Source of the DNA: Pseudomonas helleri
GTDB lineage: Bacteria; Pseudomonadota; Gammaproteobacteria; Pseudomonadales; Pseudomonadaceae
DNA: 59,847 nt
NCBI RefSeq assembly: GCF_009600315.1
Contig: NZ_WIWC01000029.1
Span: forward strand, 1-59,847
Direction: 5' to 3'
The translations under genes were made by a program, and so were the position numbers. The notes under the pieces are model-generated. The model saw only the letters and a list, made by a program, of their open reading frames with translations. It had not been told where the DNA came from and searched no databases. Position 1 is the first letter of the stretch. Each line of letters starts with the position of its first letter. Positions 11,313-20,925 of the stretch are shown here, one piece after another.

Positions 11313-11349
11313 CAGCGATTGTGTAGCCATGGGCTTAGCGACACCTCGT

Positions 11350-12825
11350 CTATTTGCGCTTGCTGCCGCCCAGTAACGACCCCATCAGACCCCGAACCAA
11401 TTGACGGCCCATCTGGCTCGCCGCCTGACGTGCCATTGACTGCAAGGCCTTACCTGCCGTGGTCCCGAGAAAATCCCCGGCCTGATCCAGAAAACCCGGC
11501 TCGGCTTTGGGTTGTTCGGTAGCTTGCGTCGCCTGCCCCTTGCGAGCCATCAACACTTCGTAAGCAGATTCCCGATCAATCGGTTTGTCATAACGACCTT
11601 GCAGCGGCGAGCTGGCGATCAATGCCGCGCGTTCGGCTTCAGTCAGCGGGCCAATGCGCGACTGCGGTGGCGCAATCAACACACGCTGGACCATGGCTGG
11701 CGTGCCTTTTTCTTCAAGCATGCCCACCAGCGCCTCACCGGTACCCAACTCTGTCAGTACAGCCAGCGCATCAAAGGCCGGGTTGGGACGAAAGCCCTCG
11801 GCAACAGCCTTCAGCGACTTTTGCTCCTTGGCCGTAAACGCCCGCAACCCATGCTGAATACGCAAGCCCAACTGGGCGAGCACGGTATCGGGCAAATCCG
11901 CGGGCGACTGCGTAACAAAATACACCCCGACACCTTTTGACCGTATCAACCGAACCACTTGCTCAAGGCGATCTTGTAACGCCTTGGGCGTTCCGGCGAA
12001 AAGCAAATGGGCCTCGTCAAAAAACAGCGCCAGCAAGGGTTTATCGGCATCGCCCCGCTCGGGCAACTGCTCGAAAAGCTCAGCCAATAGCCATAACAGG
12101 AAGGTTGCGTACACCTTGGGCGCTTCATGCACCAGACGACTGGCGTCAAGCAGGTGTATCCGACCGCGACCGTCGCTGGCAGGTTGCAACATATCCTCAA
12201 GTTGCAGCGCAGGCTCACCAAACAACGCCTCGGCGCCCTGCTGCTCAAGTGTCGAGAGGCGACGCAACAACGCTTGACTTGACCCCGTCGTCATCAAGGC
12301 CGCGTCGTCGCCCAACACTTGGGGGTTGTCACGCAGATGATTAAGCAAGGCCTTGAGGTCTTTCAAATCCAGCAGTAATAGCCCTTCACGATCAGCCACT
12401 TTAAAGGCCGCATACAGTGCCGACTGTTGGCTGTCGGTCAACTCCAGCAGGCTCCCCAGTAATAACGGCCCCATTTCGCTCAATGTTGTACGCAATGGAT
12501 GACCCGTTTTACCGTCTATATCCCACAACATTACCGGATACGCCTTGGGCTGATAGTTGAGCCAGGGCATGGTCCCAATGCGCTCAGCGATTTTGCCTTG
12601 AGGGTTGCCCGCAGCACCCAACCCGCACAAATCACCTTTTATATCAGCGGCAAATACGGCCACTCCCGCATCACTGAACTGTTCAGCCAAGCGTTGAAGG
12701 GTGACAGTTTTGCCCGTTCCGGTGGCACCCGCGATCAAACCGTGACGATTTGCCAGGCGCAACGATTGAGCAATCGGCTGACCGGCAAGGTCAGCGCCAA
12801 GTAGTAGAGAAGACGAGTCCGGCAT
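11350..12825 (-). CDS. HerA-like ATPase of the DUF853 / YjgR family
   Basis: A 491-residue P-loop ATPase. Walker A GATGTGKT lies at residues 33-40 and Walker B FFDEAHLLF near 257. The sensor region VYFVTQSPADLPDTV follows, and the C-terminal part ends in a glycine/serine and Lys/Arg-rich tail (SLLGGSKRK). The layout matches E. coli YjgR, a HerA-superfamily protein of unknown role. No NurA nuclease is adjacent, so a HerA-NurA end-resection role is not supported here. The start is ATG with AAAGGTGG upstream. It faces dciA across a 37-bp gap and diverges from the chemoreceptor gene. Confidence 0.88.
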   Translation of the reverse strand: MPDSSSLLLGADLAGQPIAQSLRLANRHGLIAGATGTGKTVTLQRLAEQFSDAGVAVFAADIKGDLCGLGAAGNPQGKIAERIGTMPWLNYQPKAYPVMLWDIDGKTGHPLRTTLSEMGPLLLGSLLELTDSQQSALYAAFKVADREGLLLLDLKDLKALLNHLRDNPQVLGDDAALMTTGSSQALLRRLSTLEQQGAEALFGEPALQLEDMLQPASDGRGRIHLLDASRLVHEAPKVYATFLLWLLAELFEQLPERGDADKPLLALFFDEAHLLFAGTPKALQDRLEQVVRLIRSKGVGVYFVTQSPADLPDTVLAQLGLRIQHGLRAFTAKEQKSLKAVAEGFRPNPAFDALAVLTELGTGEALVGMLEEKGTPAMVQRVLIAPPQSRIGPLTEAERAALIASSPLQGRYDKPIDRESAYEVLMARKGQATQATEQPKAEPGFLDQAGDFLGTTAGKALQSMARQAASQMGRQLVRGLMGSLLGGSKRK

Positions 12826-13015
12826 GTTGCCACCTTTTATTAATCTTTCGCGATCCAGCGTCGATATAGCGTTAATGCTAGACCAGAAAAAACGGATTTT
12901 ATTCGGATAAACCCGTCACCTATAAATCTCGCCTCCGATTTTGGCGGCGGTTTAGGAAGTGCGCTTTTTTTCCGGGGTGTTGGCATTACATCTCACTTTG
13001 CGGACTCTTCAAGCC

Positions 13016-14905
13016 ATGAACAAAAACCTGCGTTTCAGCCACAAGATCCTGCTTGCCGCGTCCCTGATCGTGATTGCCGCGTTCTCGCTTTTCACTGTGT
13101 ACAACGACTATCTGCAGCGCAACGCCATCAGCAACAACCTCAACAGTTACCTGCAGGAAATGGGCAGCGTGACGGCCAACAATATTCAGACCTGGCTAGG
13201 CGGACGCACACTGCTGGTTGAAAACCTTGCCGAGTCGATTGCCATCAACCCTGAACCCGCCCAACTGGCCAGCCTGCTTGAGCAAAAGGCCCTGAGCAGC
13301 ACCTTTATGGCCGTTTACTACGGCGACAATCAAGGCGGCTTTACCATGCGCCCGGACAGCAAGATGCCGGAGGGTTTCGACCCGCGCACCCGGCTTTGGT
13401 ACAAAGGCGCACTGAACAGCAATACGGCGAGCCTGACCGAACCCTTTATAGATGTTGTTACCGGGCAGATGATCATTTCAATTGGTTCTGCGGTGAAAAA
13501 AGGCGGCCAAGCACTGGGCGTGGCGGGTGCTGACCTGAACCTGCAAACCATCAGCGACACAATCAACGCCCTGAACTTCAACGGCATGGGCTATGCCTTT
13601 TTGATCAACGCTGACGGAAAAATTCTGGCTCATCCGGACAAATCCCTGATCACTAAACACCTGACCGACATTTATCCGCAGAACACCCCGCCGATCAGCA
13701 CTCAGATCAGTGAGACCCTGTTGGATGGCAACCCCCGGATCGTGACCTTTGCGCCGATCAAAGGGCTGGGCACGGTCAATTGGTACATAGGCTTGTCGAT
13801 TGACAAAAACCAGGCGTTTGCCGCACTGAGTACCTTCCGCACGTCAGCGATCATTGCGACGGCAATTGCTGTGGTTTCGATCATAGCTCTGCTGGGCTTG
13901 CTGATCCGCCTGCTGCTGCAACCGCTGCATGTGATGACCCGCGCCATGCAAAACATTGCCGAGGGCGAAGGTGATCTGACCCGCCGTCTGAGTATTGAGT
14001 CCAATGACGAATTCGGCACGCTGGGGAATGCGTTCAATCGTTTTGTGGAACGCATTCACACGTCCATGACTCAAGTTTCCTCGGCAACACAGCAGGTCAA
14101 CGAAGTGGCCATCCGCGTTGTCAGCGCCTCCAACTCATCGATGCTCAACTCGGATGAACAGGCCAGCCGCACCAACAGCGTCGCAGCCGCTATCAATGAA
14201 CTGGGTGCTGCGGCGCAGGAAATTGCCCGCAATGCAGCCCAAGCCTCACATCAAGCCAGCGACGCACGTGGCTTGGCAGAAGAAGGCCAGCAAGTGGTTG
14301 AACGCAGCATCGGATCAATGCAGCAACTGTCGCAGTTACTGGCCACCTCCAGCAGCCACATCGAATCGTTGAATGCCAAGACGGTGAATATCGGGCAGAT
14401 CCTTGAGGTGATCACCAGCATTTCTCAACAAACCAACCTGTTGGCGCTCAATGCCGCCATTGAAGCAGCCCGTGCCGGTGAAGCCGGACGCGGGTTTGCC
14501 GTCGTTGCTGACGAAGTGCGCAACCTTGCGCATCGCACTCAGGAGTCGGCGCAGCAAGTGCAAAGCATGATTGAAGAGTTGCAAGTCAGCGCGCGCGAAT
14601 CGGTCAGCACCATGGAGCAAAGTCAGCGTCACAGCCAAAACAGCGTTGAGATTGCCAATAGCGCGGGCGAACGTCTGGTCAGCGTGACTCAGCGCATCGG
14701 CGAGATTGATGGCATGAATCAGTCTGTTGCGACCGCCACCGAAGAACAGACGTCGGTGGTTGAGTCGATCAATATGGACATTACTGAAATCAACACGCTG
14801 AATCAGGAAGGCGTTGAAAACCTTCAGTCCACCCTCAGGGCCTGTACTGATCTGGAGCAGCAAGCTGCGCGCCTCAAGCAACTGGTGGGCAGTTTCCGCA
14901 TCTGA
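13016..14905 (+). CDS. Methyl-accepting chemotaxis protein with dCache sensor domain
   Basis: A 629-residue transmembrane chemoreceptor. TM1 is near residues 10-28 and a periplasmic dCache domain follows to about 280. TM2 lies near 285-305, then HAMP, then the cytoplasmic coiled coil with the hairpin tip [19 protein letters not shown] and [12 protein letters not shown]. The ligand domain contains [18 protein letters not shown] and a later GAD, which fits the Arg/Trp/Tyr...Asp pattern of PctA-type amino-acid receptors. Amino-acid sensing is therefore a reasonable inference. ATG 13016 is preferred; an in-frame GTG 57 nt upstream would add an implausible segment. A strong terminator follows. Monocistronic. 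Confidence 0.93.
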   Translation: MNKNLRFSHKILLAASLIVIAAFSLFTVYNDYLQRNAISNNLNSYLQEMGSVTANNIQTWLGGRTLLVENLAESIAINPEPAQLASLLEQKALSSTFMAVYYGDNQGGFTMRPDSKMPEGFDPRTRLWYKGALNSNTASLTEPFIDVVTGQMIISIGSAVKKGGQALGVAGADLNLQTISDTINALNFNGMGYAFLINADGKILAHPDKSLITKHLTDIYPQNTPPISTQISETLLDGNPRIVTFAPIKGLGTVNWYIGLSIDKNQAFAALSTFRTSAIIATAIAVVSIIALLGLLIRLLLQPLHVMTRAMQNIAEGEGDLTRRLSIESNDEFGTLGNAFNRFVERIHTSMTQVSSATQQVNEVAIRVVSASNSSMLNSDEQASRTNSVAAAINELGAAAQEIARNAAQASHQASDARGLAEEGQQVVERSIGSMQQLSQLLATSSSHIESLNAKTVNIGQILEVITSISQQTNLLALNAAIEAARAGEAGRGFAVVADEVRNLAHRTQESAQQVQSMIEELQVSARESVSTMEQSQRHSQNSVEIANSAGERLVSVTQRIGEIDGMNQSVATATEEQTSVVESINMDITEINTLNQEGVENLQSTLRACTDLEQQAARLKQLVGSFRI

Positions 14906-14921
14906 TCACGCCTGCCGAGCA

Positions 14922-14957
14922 CCGTTTGACTGCGCCGGATGCAGTCAAACGGCATTT
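14922..14957 (+). terminator. Terminator after the chemoreceptor gene
   Basis: A perfect 12-bp stem CCGTTTGACTGC / GCAGTCAAACGG (14922-14933 and 14941-14952) with a 7-nt loop, followed by CATTTTAA. It separates the chemoreceptor from the glycosyltransferase gene. Confidence 0.75.
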
Positions 14958-15038
14958 TAACCGGCCAAAAACTTGCGAACATCTATCATCCAATAAGGGC
15001 ACCCCTAAGGACGCTGGATATTCAAAGGATTCAAGGCC

Positions 15039-16151
15039 GTGCATATTGCTGACATCACGATGTTCTATGCCCCCGCCAGTGGCGGTGTGCGCACTTACCT
15101 GGATGCCAAACACCGACGCCTGAGCCGCTTGCCTGGGATTCGGCACAGCCTGTTGATACCGGGCAGCGACCGCATCGTTCAAGATGGCATTTATCAGGTT
15201 CCCTCCCCCGTCCTGCCCTTTGGCAATGGCTTTCGTTTCCCCATCCGCCTGGCGCCTTGGTGCAATATTTTGCACAGCCTGAAACCCGACGTGATCGAAG
15301 TCGGCGACCCCTACCTCACTGCCTGGGCTGCACTGGACGCGCGCCGTCAGCTGGACGTCCCGGTCATCGGCTTTTATCACTCGGATCTGCCGCTGCTGGT
15401 GCGTAATCGTATGGGCAACTGGCTGACCCCTAATGCAGAAGCCTATGTCAGCCGCCTGTACCGTAATTTTGACCGAGTGTTAGCCCCGAGCCAGATCATG
15501 GCTAACAAATTAATCGAGCTGGGCGTCGACAACGTGTTCGTGCAAGCACTGGGCGTCGATCTACAGACGTTCAACCCCCAACATCGTGATCCCGGCTTGC
15601 GCGCCGAGCTAGGCATAGACCCAGACGCACATTTGCTGATTTTTGCCGGGCGGGGCTCCAGAGAAAAAAATCTTCCCGTGCTGCTGGACTGCATGCGCAA
15701 CCTCGGCAAAGCCTGGCATCTCCTGCTGGTCGGTTCGCAAATGCCGTCACAGGTGCCGGACAACGTCACCGTCATTGATCATTTTTGCCCCGGTGCCGAA
15801 GTGGCGCGTTATATGGCCAGCGCCGATGCATTGGTGCATGCCGGAGATCAGGAAACCTTTGGCTTGGTGATACTTGAAGCCATGGCCAGTGGCATTCCGG
15901 TGGTCGCCGTCGACGCCGGTGCATTTAGCGAGCTGGTACACGACGAGGTGGGCATTCTGTGTCAGCCGAACAACCCCCATGCAATGGCTGATGCAGTGCG
16001 TGAATTGTTCACCCACAACCCGGCACAGCACGGCCGTCTGGCGCGCCAGCATGCCGAGCGGCATTACTCGTGGGATCGTGTCGTGCAGGATTTACTCATT
16101 CATTACCACGCTGTGCTCGGCAGTGAGCAGCCCGTGGTTGCCCATGTCTGA
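15039..16151 (+). CDS. Glycosyltransferase, family 4 type (GT-B)
   Basis: A 370-residue GT-B glycosyltransferase. The N-terminal acceptor domain starts HIADITMFYAPASGGVRTYL, with the Gly-rich loop typical of GT4. The C-terminal nucleotide-sugar domain carries LIFAGRGSREKNLPVLLD near residue 205 and the E-x7-E signature in ETFGLVILEAM near 270. The start is GTG 15039 in a purine-rich context. The 3' end overlaps the next gene, a DUF2334 deacetylase, by 8 nt, so the two are probably translationally coupled and act on the same glycan or glycolipid. The substrate is unknown; it could modify the cell surface. Confidence 0.85.
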   Translation: MHIADITMFYAPASGGVRTYLDAKHRRLSRLPGIRHSLLIPGSDRIVQDGIYQVPSPVLPFGNGFRFPIRLAPWCNILHSLKPDVIEVGDPYLTAWAALDARRQLDVPVIGFYHSDLPLLVRNRMGNWLTPNAEAYVSRLYRNFDRVLAPSQIMANKLIELGVDNVFVQALGVDLQTFNPQHRDPGLRAELGIDPDAHLLIFAGRGSREKNLPVLLDCMRNLGKAWHLLLVGSQMPSQVPDNVTVIDHFCPGAEVARYMASADALVHAGDQETFGLVILEAMASGIPVVAVDAGAFSELVHDEVGILCQPNNPHAMADAVRELFTHNPAQHGRLARQHAERHYSWDRVVQDLLIHYHAVLGSEQPVVAHV

Positions 16152-16884
16152 CCTGTCTGTTGCGCTTGTGCTGCACGATGTGGCCCCGCAGACCTGGCCC
16201 GATTATCAGCCGTTTGTCGAGGCCGTGGACGCTCTGGGCTCGATACCCATCACCTGGCTGGTGGTGCCTGACTTTCACCATTGCGGCTCTCTGAGCGGTG
16301 CCGATGCATTTCGACAGATGCTCGACAACCGTGTCGACAAAGGCGATGAATTGGCGTTGCACGGGTATTTTCATGCCGATGACCAGCCTGCCCCGCGCAC
16401 GCCATACGATTGGTTTATGCGCCGGGTGTATACGTGGGAGGGAGAGTTTTATTCGTTATCCGAAGCTCAGGCATTGAGCCGGTTGCAGCAAGGACTGGAG
16501 GTGTTTGAGCGCTATCAATGGCCCGTACAGGGGTTTGTCGCCCCGGCCTGGTTGATGAGTGAAGGGACACGCGAGGCTTTGCGCCAGCTGCCTTTGCGCT
16601 ACACCAGCGACCCTCAAAATCTTTATCGCTTGCCTGAGTTTTCCGCCATCAAGGCACCGGGACTGGTGTGGAGCGCAGGCAGCGCGTGGCGGCGAGGTTT
16701 GTCCAAGGTGGTCAGTGATGTGCGTGAGCAACGCTGGCAGAACGCACCCTTGATAAGACTGGGCCTACACCCTGTCGACATGCGTCATCGGTTCTCCCGC
16801 GACTACTGGCTTGAAACCCTGAAACGCTTGATTGCCAACGGCCGCAAGCCCGTCACCAAGAGCGCTTGGCTGGACGCAAACTGA
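16144..16884 (+). CDS. DUF2334 polysaccharide deacetylase-like protein
   Basis: A 246-residue protein of the carbohydrate-deacetylase fold. The N-terminal VALVLHDVAP holds the catalytic-type Asp, and ELALHGYFHAD (about residue 71) supplies the His pair for metal binding. Conserved W/P-rich segments follow (GFVAPAWLMS). There is no signal peptide, so it probably acts in the cytosol or at the inner face of the membrane. The ATG lies inside the 3' end of the glycosyltransferase gene (8-nt overlap). A role in deacetylating a sugar handled by that enzyme is inferred. Confidence 0.82.
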   Translation: MSDLSVALVLHDVAPQTWPDYQPFVEAVDALGSIPITWLVVPDFHHCGSLSGADAFRQMLDNRVDKGDELALHGYFHADDQPAPRTPYDWFMRRVYTWEGEFYSLSEAQALSRLQQGLEVFERYQWPVQGFVAPAWLMSEGTREALRQLPLRYTSDPQNLYRLPEFSAIKAPGLVWSAGSAWRRGLSKVVSDVREQRWQNAPLIRLGLHPVDMRHRFSRDYWLETLKRLIANGRKPVTKSAWLDAN

Positions 16885-16890
16885 CGCGAA

Positions 16891-17076
16891 TCAGCTATCA
16901 ACCGGCTTTTTTTGATCCGCGACCGACTCCGGATGCAACGCCAGCCACAAGGCCCGGGCCTCGGCAAACTCGGTGCCGTCCTCCGGGTTCAAGGCCTGGG
17001 GATCGTAGCGGCTTAAGCAGCCCTCTCCCAGCGTTGGAGGTGGCGTTGAAGTGGCTTTATCCAGAAGGTCAGTCAT
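16891..17076 (-). CDS. Small hypothetical protein, 61 residues
   Basis: A short open frame giving MTDLLDKATSTPPPTLGEG and a C-terminal half with ALWLALHPESV. The ATG is preceded by a well-placed GAGG, and codon use resembles neighbouring genes. It converges on the deacetylase gene, 6 bp from its stop, and a REP doublet lies just upstream. No domain was recognised. It is acidic and Pro-rich and has no membrane segment. The frame could be chance, but the ribosome binding site and tight fit argue for a gene. Confidence 0.55.
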   Translation of the reverse strand: MTDLLDKATSTPPPTLGEGCLSRYDPQALNPEDGTEFAEARALWLALHPESVADQKKPVDS

Positions 17077-17110
17077 TGCGAACGGCCTCGTTAGGGTTAG
17101 AAACATGCCC

Positions 17111-17214
17111 CGTAGCAGCTACCGAAGGCTGCATCTCTCGCCGCTACCAGAAAGCCCGGTACTCAGGCATTACGATCGCTGCGCAATCGAACGTCGCCTG
17201 CGGCAACTGCTACG
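17111..17214. repeat. REP-type palindromic doublet upstream of purU 3' end
   Basis: Inverted arms GTAGCAGCTACCGAAGGCTG (17112 onward) and CGCCTGCGGCAACTGCTACG (to 17214). Same family as the elements at 24751, 36986 and 53839. The centre contains the family's TTACGATCGCTGCGCAATCG segment. Confidence 0.78.
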
Positions 17215-17242
17215 TGTTATTACCCGTGCAAAAACCTGCTCA

Positions 17243-18091
17243 TCAGAACACGACAGTTTTGTTGCCATGCACCAGTACACGGTCTTCGAGGTGGTAGCGC
17301 AAGCCACGGGCCAACACCATCTTCTCGACGTCACGACCAAAACGGACCATGTCTTCAATGCTGTCGCTGTGGCTGACACGCACCACATCCTGTTCGATGA
17401 TCGGGCCCGCATCCAGCTCTTCAGTCACGTAATGACAGGTTGCGCCAATGAGTTTCACACCGCGCAGCGATGCCTGGTGATACGGCTTGGCACCGACAAA
17501 AGAGGGCAGGAAGCTATGGTGAATATTGATCACCTGCCCTGCGTATTCACGGCACAGCTCCGGCGGCAGGATTTGCATGTAACGCGCCAGCACCACCACT
17601 TCAGCATCATGATGCTTGACCAGACGCGAGACCTCAGCAAACGCTGGCTCTTTGTCTTTCGGGTCAACCGGTACGTGATAGAACGGGATACCGTGCCATT
17701 CGACCATGCTGCGCAGGTCATCATGGTTCGAAATGACACATGAAATATCGCAGTCCAATTCATCGCTGTGCCAACGGTGCAGCAAGTCGGCCAAGCAATG
17801 GGATTCGCGGCTGGCCATCAATACCACGCGTTTCTTTTGCGCTGTATCGGTAATGCGCCACTGCATCGAAAACTCTTCAGCTATCGGAGCAAATGCTTCA
17901 CGGAAAGCTTGCAAGCCGAAGGGCAAAGAATCGGCACGAATTTCGTGACGCATAAAGAACCAACCGCTTTGATCATCCGAGTGGTGGCTCGCTTCAGTGA
18001 TCCAGCCATTGTGCGAAGCCAGGAAATTACTGACCTTGGCAACAATACCGACGCCGTCGGGGCAGGCGATCACCAACCGAAAAGTGCGCAT
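17243..18091 (-). CDS. purU: Formyltetrahydrofolate deformylase
   Basis: Hydrolyses 10-formyl-tetrahydrofolate to formate and THF, balancing the one-carbon pool. The 282-residue protein has an N-terminal ACT domain (about residues 1-80, starting TFRLVIACPDGVGIVAKV) and a C-terminal formyltransferase-like domain. Catalytic elements are NIHHSFLPSF near residue 190 and the Asp of EELDAGPII. The length matches the family (280 in E. coli). ATG 18091 has GGAG about 10 nt upstream. It diverges from mvaT across a long AT-rich spacer. Confidence 0.96.
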   Translation of the reverse strand: MRTFRLVIACPDGVGIVAKVSNFLASHNGWITEASHHSDDQSGWFFMRHEIRADSLPFGLQAFREAFAPIAEEFSMQWRITDTAQKKRVVLMASRESHCLADLLHRWHSDELDCDISCVISNHDDLRSMVEWHGIPFYHVPVDPKDKEPAFAEVSRLVKHHDAEVVVLARYMQILPPELCREYAGQVINIHHSFLPSFVGAKPYHQASLRGVKLIGATCHYVTEELDAGPIIEQDVVRVSHSDSIEDMVRFGRDVEKMVLARGLRYHLEDRVLVHGNKTVVF

Positions 18092-18169
18092 GAGGGAAAA
18101 ACTCCAGAAACTTTACTAAAGCCGCCATTCTAGCGAGTGCGCAGCAAAACTGCAGTATTCCTTAAGGAT

Positions 18170-18439
18170 GCTGCGCGTGTATCACCCCGACGAGCAAACG
18201 CGCTTTCACCCGAGCGCGATGAGAAACGTGAAGTTTTCAACCTGAAAAGAGGGGATTTATTAATCATTCTTAACATTCAGCGAGCACCGGTTGTTTAATA
18301 GCGCTGATATAGAACATCACGCGCATTAATACTTATTTTTTTAAATTAATGGCCCGCACAGGTTTACTTGTTGTAACCGGCTGACTATTATTGCCCCCAC
18401 TGTATCCCTGCAATCCCTTTTCAACATAAGGTTATCCTC
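18170..18439 (+). promoter_or_regulatory. AT-rich control region upstream of mvaT
   Basis: Most of the 348-bp purU-mvaT spacer is much richer in A+T than its surroundings, with runs such as TTATTAATCATTCTTAACATT (18257-18277) and ACTTATTTTTTTAAATTAAT (18331-18350). H-NS-family proteins, MvaT included, bind such DNA, so it may hold both the mvaT promoter and an autoregulatory site. No single -35/-10 pair is convincing by eye. Confidence 0.45.
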
Positions 18440-18817
18440 ATGTCCTTGATCAACGAATACCGCGCAACAGAAGAAGCTATCAAAGAACTGCAAGCCCGCC
18501 TGAAGAACCTGTCGGAAGACGACAAACTTCAAACCGAGCTGGAATTTGAAGGCAAACTGCGCACCCTGATGGGCGAATATCAAAAGTCGCTGCGCGACAT
18601 TATCGCCCTGCTGGATCCAGAATCCAAAGTAAGCAAAGCACCGCGCGGTGTTGTTAAAACCACCGGCACCAAACGTGCCCGCAAGGTTAAACAATACAAA
18701 AACCCGCACAACGGCGAAGTGATTGAAACCAAAGGTGGCAACCACAAGACTCTGAAAGAGTGGAAAGCCAAGTGGGGCGGCGACGTGGTAGAAGGTTGGG
18801 CAACTCTGCTTGACTAA
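18440..18817 (+). CDS. mvaT: H-NS-family xenogeneic silencer MvaT
   Basis: Nucleoid protein that silences AT-rich, often horizontally acquired DNA in Pseudomonas. The 125-residue protein has the expected plan: an N-terminal coiled-coil oligomerisation region (SLINEYRATEEAIKELQARL, residues 2-21), a basic linker (TKRARKVKQYKNP, about residues 73-85) and a C-terminal DNA-binding domain (GNHKTLKEWKAKWG). ATG 18440 is preceded by AAGG. It is monocistronic, with an AT-rich upstream region and a strong terminator. MvaU is a close paralogue; the sequence fits MvaT better by memory. Confidence 0.94.
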   Translation: MSLINEYRATEEAIKELQARLKNLSEDDKLQTELEFEGKLRTLMGEYQKSLRDIIALLDPESKVSKAPRGVVKTTGTKRARKVKQYKNPHNGEVIETKGGNHKTLKEWKAKWGGDVVEGWATLLD

Positions 18818-18851
18818 GTGATACCGCGTGCACCCCGGTGCAACGTCATTT

Positions 18852-18880
18852 AAAAAAACGCCAGCTTGCTGGCGTTTTTT
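18852..18880 (+). terminator. Terminator after mvaT
   Basis: AAAAAAACGCCAGC TT GCTGGCGTTTTTT: a 7-8 bp GC-rich stem flanked by A and T runs, so it probably works in both directions for the convergent mvaT and sbcB genes. Confidence 0.88.
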
Positions 18881-18892
18881 AATGCCTGGTTT

Positions 18893-20344
18893 TTACCCTT
18901 GATCCTGCCCTTGCTCAGCCAATCCAAGACGACGGCTCAACCTCACAGCATAACGCTGCCACTCATCCAACAGCTTTAGCTGGGCAGGTGTAGCACTGCG
19001 GGACAGTTCTTGCGCAGCCTTCATGAAGCCGTCCAGCGTCAGAGGGGCGCCTTTGACAGGGTCAGTCAATCGTTGTTGGCAGAATACTTGCCAACGTTGT
19101 TGCTCTTGCTCACTCAAGGTATGGGGAAAGTTCCGTGCACGGTACCTGAATAATAATTCCGGTAATCGCGCATCATCAAAAGGCCACGCATCTTTGCCTA
19201 ATTGCTCCGGATCACTGAGCCGAACACGCTCGCATAATTGACGATCTCGCTCACCCAGAAAGCCGTCATACAACTGTTGTTCAGGGTCTTCACTGGGGGT
19301 GAAGTCTTCACTGGCATAAATAATCGCTAACTTGTCTTGCCAAACTTGTGCGGCTTCAATTAGACGGGCGGCGCGCGCCTGATACTCGGACATGTCCAAC
19401 TGCAGACGCGCTTGATCCTGTGCTCGCAAAACTTTCATCGGCGCGACCACCGGGCAGCGATTAACGTGTATCAGCTTTAGCCCAATGGGTAATTGACCGG
19501 CCGGTAAATCTTCGCGGCGCGTATAAAGCAATTGGCGCAAAGCCCCCGCGTCCATGTCCAGTAAAGGCTGAGGGTCATAGTGCAGGTCGCACACAATCAG
19601 TGCATTGCGATTTTTGGGGTGCCACGCCAAGGGTAATACCACCCCCACATAATGCTTGGCCGCTGAAAAGCGTCCGGATATATGCACCATCGGTTGCAAT
19701 AAGCGAACTTGATCAAGTACGCGTTGTTTGGTTCGCTGATTGAATAACCACTCATACAACTTGGGCTGCTTGTCACGGATCAATCTGGCCAAAGCAATCG
19801 TTGCCCGCACGTCGGATAACGCATCGTGCGCCTGGCCGTGGTCGATGCCATTGGCCGCTGTGAGCCGTTCGAGCTTGAGTGTTACCCGCCCTTCTTCCTC
19901 AGGCCAGACAATCCCTTCAGGGCGCAAGGCATAGGCCGCGCGCACCACATCAATCAAATCCCAGCGCGTATTACCCCCTTGCCATTCGCGAGCGTAAGGG
20001 TCAAAAAAGTTTCGATACAGGCTGTAGCGCGTGACTTCATCATCGAAGCGCAAGGAGTTATATCCAGCGCCACACGTACCCGGTTGCGCCAATTGCGCAT
20101 GAGTACGGGTCATGAATTCGGCTTCGCCCAGACCGCGGTCTTCCAGACGACTGGGGCTAATGCCGGTTATAAGGCAAGCCATGGGATGAGGAAGAATATC
20201 GTCGGCGGGCTGGCAGTAGAGGTTAAGCGGCTGATCAATCTCATTAAGATCGGCATCGGTACGGATACCAGCCACTTGTACAGCTCGATCGCAGCGCGGA
20301 TTAATGCCGGTGGTTTCGTAGTCGTACCAAAAAATTGAGGTCAC
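18893..20344 (-). CDS. sbcB: Exodeoxyribonuclease I
   Basis: 3'-to-5' single-strand DNA exonuclease involved in recombination and mismatch repair. The 483-residue protein (E. coli ExoI 475) has the DEDDh catalytic set: Asp and Glu in YDYETTGINP (residues 7-16), the second Asp near the SLRFDDEVTRYSLYRNFFDPY region, and HDALSDVRATIAL with the final His/Asp pair. The SH3-like and C-terminal helical parts follow. The start is GTG with AGGAA upstream. It converges on mvaT. Confidence 0.95.
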   Translation of the reverse strand: MTSIFWYDYETTGINPRCDRAVQVAGIRTDADLNEIDQPLNLYCQPADDILPHPMACLITGISPSRLEDRGLGEAEFMTRTHAQLAQPGTCGAGYNSLRFDDEVTRYSLYRNFFDPYAREWQGGNTRWDLIDVVRAAYALRPEGIVWPEEEGRVTLKLERLTAANGIDHGQAHDALSDVRATIALARLIRDKQPKLYEWLFNQRTKQRVLDQVRLLQPMVHISGRFSAAKHYVGVVLPLAWHPKNRNALIVCDLHYDPQPLLDMDAGALRQLLYTRREDLPAGQLPIGLKLIHVNRCPVVAPMKVLRAQDQARLQLDMSEYQARAARLIEAAQVWQDKLAIIYASEDFTPSEDPEQQLYDGFLGERDRQLCERVRLSDPEQLGKDAWPFDDARLPELLFRYRARNFPHTLSEQEQQRWQVFCQQRLTDPVKGAPLTLDGFMKAAQELSRSATPAQLKLLDEWQRYAVRLSRRLGLAEQGQDQG

Positions 20345-20418
20345 GGGGTGTTCCTGAACAGTTGACCTGTTCAGTCTAGGCGTTCAAGCCCGATCAAGAC
20401 CAGCCCCACGCGCCGAGC

Positions 20419-20787
20419 TTAAGCGGGAGCCTGCCACGGCTGGAAACTGAAATATTGGCGCAAAGAACGGATCAGCACCCGGTACTCGACAGGTGGCTCA
20501 TACAGCACAAAACCTGAATCATAGTGATGCGGCGTCACATCTTCGTATGACCACAGACTGCGCGCTTTCAGATCAATGACCTGCCCAGGAAGCTTGTGCC
20601 GCAGGTCAAAAGTGGCATCCACCAGAAACGGCAGGTGACTGAACAGCATCAAACCGCCTTCTGAAACCCCGCCCAAATGCCCTATGGGTTTATCCGTTAT
20701 CCGGTTGAATACGTTCAAAAAAAACGTCAATTGATGACGCTGGATACCACGTTCAATAATCATGGTGACATCACTATAGGAAGGCAT
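20419..20787 (-). CDS. PilZ-domain protein (putative c-di-GMP receptor)
   Basis: A 122-residue single-domain protein. RHQLTFFLNVFNRITDK supplies a basic patch, followed by the PilZ-type turn GGVSEGGLML (about residues 39-48) and beta strands ending SYEDVTPHHYDSGFVL. The C-terminus has a short helix, LIRSLRQYFSF. The Asp/Asn-x-Ser-x-x-Gly motif is only partly kept, so c-di-GMP binding is likely but not certain. An alternative ATG eight codons downstream (20763, MIIERGIQ) is equally plausible. It lies between sbcB and a lipoprotein gene and may be monocistronic. Confidence 0.75.
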   Translation of the reverse strand: MPSYSDVTMIIERGIQRHQLTFFLNVFNRITDKPIGHLGGVSEGGLMLFSHLPFLVDATFDLRHKLPGQVIDLKARSLWSYEDVTPHHYDSGFVLYEPPVEYRVLIRSLRQYFSFQPWQAPA

Positions 20788-20925
20788 AGAAGCAGGGCCG
20801 CACCTGCGTGAAATGCCCGATAACAGGAATAAAAGACATCCAGCGACGCTCTTTTTATGTTTACCCGTGTAAACATTTTGAGAATAGTCGCTTGATGGCT
20901 ATTGGCCAGAAAAATGTTTATAGCG

